From NCBI RefSeq assembly GCF_000315625.1, contig NW_005434492.1, positions 1-46,869 of the forward strand: a stretch of DNA of 46,869 nucleotides, read 5' to 3'. This DNA is from Guillardia theta CCMP2712. Lineage: Eukaryota > Cryptophyceae > Pyrenomonadales > Geminigeraceae. The position numbers were made by a program, and so were the translations under genes. Shown piece by piece: positions 33,873 to 46,869 of this stretch. Below the pieces are notes generated by a model. That model ran no database searches. It was given only the letters and a program-made list of their open reading frames with translations, and was not told the origin of the DNA. The first letter of the stretch is position 1, and the number at the start of each line of letters is the position of its first letter.

Positions 33873-34726
33873 GGAGGCGGAGACAGGAGAGGAGGAGACG
33901 GTTCTACCTTGTATGTACATGCGCTATCATACATCGAGGGGTTGTCACTCCCGCTATGCTACAAGAAGAAGTTGTTCACCCTCAGCTGGGGAATAGAGCG
34001 ATGTGGCTCGCTCTTCTTTGAGCTGCCCGAGCTGCCCGAGCTCCCTGAAGGCAACGAGTGAGCGAGTCAAGTGTGAGAGGATGTGCGGGAGGCCCTGCCT
34101 GAACGAGCAGCAGTGTTGTTGAGACGAGCTCCTCGGACAAGCTTGTTGTTGAGCTGCTCCGTCTGAAACTCCATCAACTGAAGGAGCTTGTAAGTCGAGG
34201 AGGAACAGCACAGATCCTCAGCTTCAGTCTTGCCTGGTTGATGCCGTCTGACGACCTTGACGTGTCAAACTGCAAGCTAGCAAGGGACGCGCGAGGAACC
34301 TGCGGGGTTCATTGAGCTCAAACTCTGTCCTTCCTCCTTGTCGCCCCACCTGTGCGATCCTTGAGCGAACATGCCTCTGGTGAGGCCTAGCTGGGATGGC
34401 ATCATGACTCGCGGGTCTGCGTTGACGTGTGAGAAGAGGAGGAGCAGGTGCGAGAGAAGGCACGAGGGAAGGACAGAAGGAAAAGATGCTGAGCAACGAG
34501 GAGCAACTCGACCTGGTTGGAGAAGGTTGCGGGCTTGCGAGCGTCGCCTCGTGCACTGGAACCATTGGAAGAGCTTCGTCGTCCCCTCGCCGCTCCTGCC
34601 TGCGAGTGACACGATGAGCTGTAGGGGAGGGAGGGGAGGACGGGATGAGGTGAAAGAGGAGGGGGAAGGGAGGACGCACCTCTTGAGCGACGAGCTGTGG
34701 GCTGTGTTCGAGGAAGCGATCACGCG
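33873..34726. other. intergenic or 3' extension of the LRRIQ1-like gene
   Basis: No independent gene is seen. On the minus strand an in-phase set of frames (SLARDRFLEHSPQLVAQE, then LIVSLAGRSGEGTTKLF, then MMPSQLGLTRGMFAQG) could extend the LRRIQ1-like gene to about 34224 by further splicing. The junction from its last well-supported exon does not keep phase, so I treat this as non-coding with doubt. Confidence 0.4.
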
Positions 34727-37700
34727 CTAGGGACCTGGTGAGACCAACCAGAGGATGAGGCAAGGAACCTTGAAGCGAGCAAGACGATGCTCGGGGTCGA
34801 GCAGAGTCTCCCGTTTCTGCGAGGAGCACGGAGAGGTGAGGCAAGGAGAGGCAGCGATCGTCCTCCTTCACGTTACCTCCTTCTCCCGCGCGAGCTTCTG
34901 GTACTTCATCCTCTTCCTCAGCATCAGCTCCGCAGACTTGCGCACGATCAGCGACGGCTCGAGCAGGAGCCTCTCGCACCTTCACGTTGGAGAAGCCCCA
35001 CTCAGCCGCGATCTCCTCGGCCTTCTTGTTGGTAACGCGGTACTCCTCCTCCATCACCTGCCCTCTCTCAGCCCCTCCCCCCGCTCGCGCAAGCCAGACC
35101 GCTGAGTGATCCTTGCTCTTGCTCTGCAGGCAGGCGTCAGGCTTGCCTCTTGAGGCTCCGCCCACCTTCTTGGACGGAGACTTCTCGACGTCTCCTGCAG
35201 CTGCCTCCTCCTCCTCCTCCTCTCCTCCTCTCCTCCCGTCTCTTCGCTCTTCCTCTTCAAGATGCCCGTCGAGCATGGTAAGCTGCGTGTCCTGAAGCGT
35301 AGAGGGTCACAAGGACGTGGGGAGAGCATGTGCTCACTTGGATCTCAAACGTTCCGACCCTCTCTTGATTGATGGGAGGAAGGTTACCAAACGAGCTTCC
35401 TGCTCCTGCTCCTGCTCCTGCTCCCGGCCGTTGGGCTGGAGCTTTCTCTAGCTGGGACCACAGCTCCTTGTAGTGCAGGAGCTCGTCAACTACAGGCTGC
35501 AGCTCTCGGCGAGAGGCTCCCTGGCTCCTCTTGTCCTTGACAAGCTGTGACAGCTCCGCTATCTTCCTCTTGACTTCTTCTGACTCCTCCTGTGTCCCCT
35601 GCGAAGCCCAACCGCCTTCTCCTCGTTCCCCCAGCCGCAGCTCCTGGTGGTCCGCACGCTTCAAGAGAGCGAGGAGGAGGAGGACGTAAAGGCTTACCTG
35701 TATGTTTCCAACGTCTTCCAGTCTCGTACTGTTGAGGTCTGGTGCCATCAAGGCATCGAGATCGGTGGGAGCTGATCGCCAGAAGTTCTCCTCCTCGTCT
35801 TCCTGCAACATCCAATCGTCCTCCAGGTCGTCGTGCCGCAAGTTGATGGCTGCCAAGAATCGCATCCTCATCACCGCCCGCTTCATCGCTACCGACAGCA
35901 CGCGTAAGGAAGTCCTCATCTCTGCCATGGCCGACATGCAGAGGCTCGTTCGTGCATGCGCTTGCATCACGCTCGCCGCCTCTTGTGCCTCGCGACCATG
36001 GCGATGGCACGACAGCGCAGACGCTCGTCGAGTAGCGGCCTGGAGCTGAGCAGCAGCGAGAGATCGCTGGAGGTCAGAAGCATCCTTCATGCGCCGCTCG
36101 TAGACCTGAACGACGTGAGCGGGTGAGCAGGAACAAGCTCCTTACCTTGCTTCTTGTGAAAGTGCCTGAGTGTGTGAGATGAGCCTTGTCTCTGAGCTGC
36201 TTGACTTGTCGATCTTGCAGCTGGTAGACCTGAGAGCATGTCAAACATGTCAAAACTCCTCGTTCCTGCTGGTCCAACCTGATGAGAATGAACTTGTCTC
36301 TGCCAGTCGAGTTCTCTACCTGAGTGATAACACAGGTTGAGTTTGCTGGATCTTATCGAGTCCTCCATCGCTCGTTCTTCTCTTCTTTGCTTCTGAAACA
36401 GTCTCTCCCGAAGAGAGATCAAGTACAGCTTCAGAGCTATCAGGTTGTTGCGCTTTAGCAAGACCTTCTGCATGCTGCCCTCCTTCGCACCGCCCTCCTG
36501 CTCGTTCTCATGCCAACTCACTTCCATCATCTCACTCTCTCTCCTCAGCTTGCTGTTCAGAATCGCTCGATGGTCCACCCAGACTGCATCCCCTTGGCGG
36601 CACACTAGCGTCTCCATCGAAGCCTTGAAGTGCAGACCGAACATGCCATGGCGACGCAAGTGGAGGAGAACGGAGGCGTCGCCCCGCAGCAGGCACATGG
36701 CGTGTTGCTGCTGGTCAGCCAGCGCAACAGGATGATGGTCAACTTCTTGGAGGTACGGGAGGCACAAGAAGAGGAGGGGGAGGTAGTCCGGGAGCTCCGC
36801 CACTGGGTTGTCGTTGAACCGAACGCGGGCGAGAGACGGGCAGGGGAGGAGGGAGAGGAGGTTGTGGACGTGCGCGACGCGATTGAAGGAGAGGTCGAGG
36901 AGGGAGAGAGAGGCTCCGATGCCGTACAAGGGAGGAAGGCGACTGATCTGGTTGTCTCCGAGATGCAAGCTCTGCAGGAAGGGAAGAAAGGGGAACGAGG
37001 GGAGAGAAGAGATCTGGTTGCCGTTGAGCCAAATCTCACGCAGAAACATGGAGGAGAAGGAATCTGAAAGAAGAGGTCAGGAGGAGAAGTACGCAAAGAT
37101 CAAGTCACCTGGGAATGAAAGAATCTTGTTCTCGTACATGATGAGAACTTCCAACCTACGACATCCTTCCAACCCCTCGACTGCTGACAGATTGTTGCGG
37201 CCGAGGTTGAGATGCAGCAGTTGTGACATGCTGTTAAGACCTTGCACGGCAGAGATCTGATTTCTGTACAGGACGAGCTTCTCGAGGGAGGAGCAGCCCA
37301 GCAAATCGTTGGGGGACACCAGGGAGATGTTGTTGTTCTGAAGCTCAAGGGTGCGGAGAGCGGAGAGCGGAGCGAGCCCCTTCATATCCGCTATCCTGTT
37401 CACGTCCGCTCGCAAGCTCACAAGTTGGTGGAGGTCTTGCAAGCAGCTCAAGGAACTCAGCTGGTTCTCACGGACTTGCAGGTGGCGCAAACTTGACAGG
37501 CCTCGGAGAGGCTCGAGGCTGCTGAGATGGTTGACGTTCACTGACAGGCTTGTCAAGGACGAGCACAGCTGTATTCCCTCGACAGACTTGAGCTCCTCCA
37601 CGTTGAGCTCGATCTTAGTCACCCTCTTGTAGTCGACAGACCCATACTGCATGTCCAGAGCTGAGAGAAAGTCTGAGGGGCCGGACATCTCGTCTTGGCC

Positions 37701-39408
37701 ATGCGAGGTAGAGGCCAAATCTTCTTCACCTCCCCACTCCTCCCCCCCCTCCTCTTCCGGCTTCTTGCTGTCTCTCTGTACCCAACTTTCATGCTTCGCT
37801 CCTCGGAGTTGGTTGAGACTGTCCATGTCTCGCTTGAGTTCGGTCTGAAGGGTCCAGCAGGGGCGTGAGCATGAGAGCTCAGCGTTCCTAGCATCCTCCT
37901 CCTCCTCCTCCGTCTGTTTGCTCCTCCTCATTCTCCTCCGCTGCATTGACCAGCGAGTGATCACTGCGTCTTTCACCGTCCGGAAAGGAGCGTGTGCTCT
38001 GCGAGTCCTCCACGTCTCCTGCGCGTCTCTTTCGCTGTGCTGCAGCTCCTGCGCGATCCTCGACGCCTCTAGCTGCTGCAGCGCGAGCTGAAAGTCTCGT
38101 CGGTCAAGCTGCCGCCTGGCGCAGGCCGTGACAAGCTTAGAAGCAGAGACTGTAAGTTGATGGGCAGAAGCAAATATTGCCCTCCTTGAAGCTGCTTCAA
38201 GTACTGACGCACTCCCCGCCCGCAGCTGCTCGTCTTGTTTCTTTTCGTGTGCAGCCTTGCGTTGAGTTTCAATGCGAACTTCTTCTTGTTTCTTCACAAG
38301 CTCTTTGTGCCAATCTGTGCTTCTGCGCGAACGATTCATCTCGATCTCTTCCTCCTTCTTCTTCATCTCCAGGCGCGCGTTCTTCATCGAGACGAGGATC
38401 TGCTCTTCCTGCTTCTGCATCTCGATTGCTCGCTTCAGCTCCTCTTCTGCCCGCTGCCTCTCTCGCATGATCTTTTCTTCGCTGGCTCTCATCGCCATCT
38501 CAAGATTTCTGCGATGCGCTTCCATCTCGCGCTCAGCACGTTCTCGATCCTCTCGCATCTCCGCCTCTCGCTGCAGCCTCATCCTTTCCGCCTCCTCCCG
38601 GGCTCTTTCACGCGCCTGCCATTCTTCTTCCTTCTTCCTCCTCCTCTCCTCCTCAGCTTGACGTTGCATCGCCTGCATCTCCTGCATCTCTCTCAGGTAC
38701 TTCGCCTTCCTGTCCCTACAAACGAGTCAGCGGACGGGTTTCAGACGTCAAGCTCACCCGTCCGTCTCAGCTGCGGCCGCATCAGCTTGCTTCAAGACTT
38801 CGCTTGTCAACTCGTTGCTGGCCAACGACTGCACGAGCAAGCCAGCACTGGCCTTGACTTGGGACGCAAGGACCTTTCCCTCCTCCATAGACCTCCCGTA
38901 CTCCTCTAGCTTGTTGTCTCGGTCCCTTCGCCGTTGGTGAAACGCTTTCCAGGCTTCCGACGCGTTCTCGCTCGAGCTCTCGTACACCTGGGAGGAGGAG
39001 TCCTCTGCTGGGGTGTGGCTGGGCCAGTCGCTGTGAGAATCTTGAGCTGAAGGATCATCAGAGAGGAGGAGGTGGAGCTGGTCAAGTGCCTTCCTAGCTT
39101 CTGCAAGAAAGATGGTCACGAGGAGGAGGAGAAAGTCTCGAGAGGGGACCTGATTGAGCGGCATCTGCCTCTCTTCCTCTTCGAGGCGAGGAGTCAACAT
39201 CCGTCCCACTAGACTCTTCCAGCTCGCCAACGGCTGAAAGCGAGTCCCATCGTCGAGTGAAATCAAGTCCATCGGACGCGATCAGCTCTTCTTGCACTCT
39301 TCTAATCTCATCTTCTGAGATCGCTCCCAGCTTCGCTAGCTCCGCTTCCAGTTCCTCGTCGATCTCGGATAGATGTTGTTCACCAGCTTCGAATTCGGAG
39401 GAATACAT
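34727..39408 (-). CDS. LRRIQ1: LRRIQ1-like leucine-rich-repeat and IQ protein (cilium-associated)
   Basis: The order of regions matches leucine-rich repeat and IQ domain-containing protein 1. The acidic N-terminus MYSSEFEAGEQHLSEIDEEL has EAELAKLGAISEDEI. Next is ASEAWKAFHQRRRDRDNKLEE. A long Glu/Arg/Met-rich coiled coil follows (RYLREMQEMQ through RAEREMEAHRRNLEMAM). About eleven leucine-rich repeats come next (SLTSLSVNVNHLSSLEPL, LRTLELQNNNISLVSP, LEKLVLYRNQISAVQG, LLHLNLGRNNLSAVEGLEG, LREIWLNGNQISSLP, LLDLSFNRVAHVHNLL) with a cap LPYLQEVDHHPVAL. Degenerate IQ-like helices follow (QLQAATRRASALS, MQAHARTSLCMSAMAEMRTS). The C-terminus is KAEEIAAEWGFSN joined across a 48-nt intron to SAELMLRKRMKYQKLAREKE, then RETLLDPEHRLARFK. 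I read the stop as TAG at 34727-34729. LRRIQ1 is known from motile-cilia gene sets, so an axonemal role is inferred. LRR-containing dynein-assembly factors are the nearest alternative but lack this long coiled coil plus C-terminal motif. Confidence 0.82.
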
Positions 39409-40655
39409 ATGGAGAGCGTTGCTGTCCCTTCACCCAAATAAACAGCAAAGCAAAACAGTCGTGGACAATCTATTCGATCTGACCATTTTGATCAACATGA
39501 CCATGCTCAGCAAACTTGGTCAGGGTGCGGAGAAACGTCTACATCATCAACTTTCGATTACCAGTCCTGCTTCATACAGCAGGATCAGCATATGCAATCA
39601 TGAGACTCAACCCCCTGATCACTGTCTGCTTCTTGTTTCTTCACTAGATGCATGTTTTCTTCTTCCCTCTTTCCTACTTGCTCCGTTCCCCGCCTCTCTT
39701 CCCATCGTTTCTCTACACTCCTCTAACCGCTTCAGCCATTTTCACTTGAACATCAAAACTGAACCGCCCGCCTCCCCGCTCTGCCCGACCCTAAGACTTA
39801 CCCTCATCCCCTCTTCAGCCCTACCCACTGCTACTTCTTCATCAGTACCCCCTAACTTTCCACAGTTTGTACCCGTCCCAACCCCATCCCCTAACCTACC
39901 CCCGGCTTTCCCTTGTACTACCCCATAACATGGTGACCAGCCCTATCTTACACAATCCATAAGATGGACCCACCCTATCTATCCCCACTTCAATCTAGGC
40001 AAGACTACCCCCATGTCCCCTTCTGTAGATTACCCCCACCCCATACTCGAAGCACCCTACCCGCTTCCATGATACAAGGCCGAAATGAGGCTCGCCATGC
40101 TTGCTAACTCGCTGAATCACAACCCACATGCGCTCCGCTGCCGTGCAGCATGACAAGTCAACTCTTGCTTCATTGTCTACCATGCCCTTCCTCCTCAAGT
40201 CATTCAGCCATCAGTCATCCCATCTTATCCTCTTTCTTCCCTCCCTGCACCTGCTTGTTCTGGGAAAATCCTTCTGCCCTGGCAAGGAGGAGAGTTTTAC
40301 TCGCATAAGGTAAAAAGTGCCTCAAGCAGAAGAAAGCAGCAACAAGCAAGACCGTCATGCACATATGACATATGTGCATGATGGCCTCCTCCGCCATCAA
40401 ACGTCCACGCGATCTGTTGCTCATCACCTCTCGACATGATACATACCCTCTCACACAGTGTCATTCCATTCCCTCCTTGCCTGCCGGGTAGCTGCTCATT
40501 CCCATCCAGGATCTAGACCGTATTCTTGGAACTTCATTCTTCATGTTCATTCGGGTTGGTAACAATGGTTTCAGGTCACGAGGCACGACGGGAAAGCGAG
40601 GGTTCAATGCGTGAAGTAAAGTTGCTGCCTGCTCTCTGAGAGGAAAAGTCCTGCA
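39409..40655. other. divergent intergenic region, C-rich tract
   Basis: It lies between the LRRIQ1-like and PNPase-like genes, transcribed away from each other. 39760-40060 is unusually C-rich on the plus strand (many accccc, ctaccc, ccccat words), the strand opposite of the G-rich segment at 30700-31060. At 40358-40380 there is a palindrome tgcacatatg|acatatgtgca. No gene or RNA gene is seen. Confidence 0.55.
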
Positions 40656-45418
<4,763 letters not shown>

Positions 45419-45595
45419 GGGAAGAAGCAGATGATGCGGGAGGGGAGGACAAGACCAAGGGAGGAGGAGGCGAACTAGAGGAGAGTAGGAGGTGGAGGGG
45501 GTAGGAGGTGGAGGGGGGGGGAGGCGAGGAGGAGGAGGAGCAGGGGAAGGAAGTGGGGTGGAAACACTTTATTCAACGCTAGAATGAAGGGACTT
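45419..45595. other. polypurine spacer between convergent genes
   Basis: Mostly gag/ggagg repeats on the plus strand (about 45420-45560), separating the 3' ends of the PNPase-like and nitrite reductase genes. No gene is present. Confidence 0.8.
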
Positions 45596-46615
45596 CTACT
45601 GTTGTCGTCTCGTAGCTCCGAACTTCTCCATCAAAATCGCTCGCAGCTCAACTTTCAGCTCCTCCTCTACACACACACTTTGCTTGTACAGCCTCCCCAA
45701 ACTCCCCTCCTGCCCTACTCCTCCTCCGAGGTACACGTCCACCGCCTCCACCGCCTGCCCGCTCGAGTCCCTTCCTACAGTTCCGAGCAGCCCGATGTCT
45801 CCCAGCTGCACCTGCCCGCATGTGTTGGGACAGCCAGTCCAGTGGATCCTGACAGGTCGAGGAAGCGAGAGCTCCCGGTCGAGCTCCTCCGCCATCCTCC
45901 TCGCATGCCCCTTAGTGTTGATCTTCGATTGCCCGCAGAACTGACTACCCGTGCAAGCAACAGTTCCAGCAAGCAGCGGCTGCGGGTAAAGCGAGAAGGA
46001 GGGGAGGGTCTGCTCTAGGGCCTTGACGGCATCCGATACTTTGCTGTCCTCTACATGCGGGATGATCAGGTTGCCCTCTACCGTCATCCGCATCTCTCCT
46101 TCTCCAAACTCCTCGCTCAGCTCGATCAGAGCAAGCAGCTCGTCCGGGTAGATCCGCCCGACCGGCACGTGCACGCCCAGCCAGTTCCTCCCATCCTTCT
46201 GCTTGTGCACCCCGAGGACCTCCCTCCTCTCCCACCTGCTGGGCACGAGGCTACTCCCTGCTCCCTGCAGCCTCGTCCCGGTCAGCTCGCTGTACCTCCT
46301 CCCCACTTCCTCTCTGAACGCGGCAGCTCCCATGTCGTCGAGCAGGAAGGCAAGCCTGCTCTTCGTCCTGGGGTTGTACCGGTACCCCCAGTCTCGGAAC
46401 ACAGAGAGTATGCTTGCTCCTACCTCCCAGCTGCCCTCCAGCGGCACCCAGGCGTCAAGGGGAGCCGCAAACTCGCAGCGGGAGCTGGAGAGGAGGCCGC
46501 CCACGTTGACGTTCCACCCCAAGTTGCCCTGGTGGTCTCGAGCTGGGATGTAGCTGATATCGTTGATGTCGGGGTGCTCGAACAGATGTTTGCTTCCCAC
46601 GAAGCAAACGTTGAA
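45596..46615 (-). CDS. NirA: ferredoxin-nitrite reductase, 3' part (5' exons outside the window)
   Basis: The enzyme reduces nitrite to ammonium in the plastid with electrons from ferredoxin, using siroheme and a 4Fe-4S cluster. The visible exon (340 residues) begins at an acceptor ccaacag with FNVCFVGSKHLFEHPDINDI, then GWNVNVGGLLSSSRCEFAAP, LDAWVPLEG, LLDDMGAAAFREEVGRRY, NWLGVHVPVGRIYPDELLAL, and MRMTVEGNLIIPHVED (the T-x-x-N-x-x-I strand). The cluster-binding cysteines are in ACTGSQFCGQSKINTK and HWTGCPNTCGQVQLGDIG, the classic C-x5-C ... C-x3-C pattern. It ends ILMEKFGATRRQQ, stop at 45596-45598. Sulfite reductase shares the fold, but the FNVC.VGS..L.EHP.INDI, GCPNTCGQ and NLGWNVNVGG strings are nitrite-reductase type. 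The transit peptide, N-terminal half-domain and promoter lie beyond the right edge. Confidence 0.92.
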   Translation of the reverse strand, partial: FNVCFVGSKHLFEHPDINDISYIPARDHQGNLGWNVNVGGLLSSSRCEFAAPLDAWVPLEGSWEVGASILSVFRDWGYRYNPRTKSRLAFLLDDMGAAAFREEVGRRYSELTGTRLQGAGSSLVPSRWERREVLGVHKQKDGRNWLGVHVPVGRIYPDELLALIELSEEFGEGEMRMTVEGNLIIPHVEDSKVSDAVKALEQTLPSFSLYPQPLLAGTVACTGSQFCGQSKINTKGHARRMAEELDRELSLPRPVRIHWTGCPNTCGQVQLGDIGLLGTVGRDSSGQAVEAVDVYLGGGVGQEGSLGRLYKQSVCVEEELKVELRAILMEKFGATRRQQ

Positions 46616-46869
46616 CTGTTGGCCCACATCAAACTCGTATACTCTCTCTCCTCCCTCCTTGCACACTTCCTTCCTCTTCCCTCTCCCTGTCCCGTCCCCC
46701 TACACCCCCCCCGCGCTTCCTCCTCGTTTCCCATCCTCTCTCTTTCCTTGATGTTCTCCCTCCTCCTTCATCCTTCTCTCCCTCCTCCCTCCCTCTGCTC
46801 ATCCTGCATCGTCCTCACCCGCCCTTCTCCTCGTTCCCCTTTTCTCCCATCTCCTCCTTCTCTCTCCTT
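46616..46869 (-). other. probable nitrite reductase intron, pyrimidine-rich on the plus strand
   Basis: Upstream of the exon starting at 46615 the minus strand is almost all purine (gaggag, ggaaga) up to the window edge, with no coding match to the expected preceding nitrite-reductase segment. It is most simply an intron whose donor lies outside the window. At over 250 nt it would be long for this locus. Confidence 0.5.

Noticed and set aside
34224-35276. 350-residue minus-strand frame as a separate gene
   Set aside because: Its first third is an exon of the LRRIQ1-like gene, and after EWGFSN it runs through introns and out of frame.
38235-38909. 224-residue plus-strand frame
   Set aside because: Antisense of the Glu/Arg/Met-rich coiled coil of the LRRIQ1-like gene, giving only Leu/Phe/Ser.

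Overview
The window is nuclear DNA of a photosynthetic protist. Nearly every gene is split by many very short introns (mostly 43-60 bases, GT-AG with a few GC-AG), genes lie on both strands a few hundred bases apart, and the predicted proteins are eukaryotic. Three features suggest a secondary-plastid alga: a ferredoxin-nitrite reductase, a 6-phosphogluconolactonase with a signal-like leader, and a mitochondrial-type PNPase. A cryptophyte such as Guillardia fits best, but that is inference and no marker here proves it. A cilium-associated LRR/IQ protein implies a flagellated cell or ancestor.

Layout: 1-2300 has a purine tract, an 11-bp tandem repeat and the 3' part of a cytosolic LSU rRNA (minus). 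2305-3484 (-) is 6-phosphogluconolactonase. About 4280-9224 (+) is a large secreted or surface modular protein ending in two LysM-like domains. 9371-12566 (-) is the HBS1 ribosome-rescue GTPase. 13199-15758 (+) is a membrane-anchored collagen-like protein with three cysteine modules. 16779-18446 (+) is an unrecognised protein. About 18713-22417 (-) is glycogen/starch phosphorylase. 22430-24266 is non-coding, with low-complexity and GC-rich patches. 24267-25189 (-) is an ER-lumenal PDI-like protein without CxxC. 25300-25500 is a 41-bp minisatellite. 25693-27628 (+) is a signal-anchored coiled-coil protein. 28196-30352 (-) is an intronless receptor-type nucleotide cyclase. 31944-33872 (+) is acetyl-CoA C-acetyltransferase. 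About 34727-39408 (-) is an LRRIQ1-like protein. 40656-45418 (+) is a divergent PNPase-like protein with two KH domains and no S1. 45596-46615 (-) is the 3' part of ferredoxin-nitrite reductase, whose 5' exons lie beyond the window.

The genes form no operon or pathway cluster. They cover carbon metabolism (phosphogluconolactonase, phosphorylase, thiolase), nitrogen assimilation (nitrite reductase), RNA and translation quality control (HBS1, PNPase-like), signalling (cyclase), cilia (LRRIQ1) and the cell surface (LysM and collagen proteins). The most novel objects are the collagen-like protein with its repeated cysteine module, the PNPase-like protein whose second RNase PH core looks degenerate, the LysM-tailed surface protein, and the cyclase with a mixed substrate signature. 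Exon structures were built by hand from splice signals, reading phase and family similarity, so internal boundaries are approximate.
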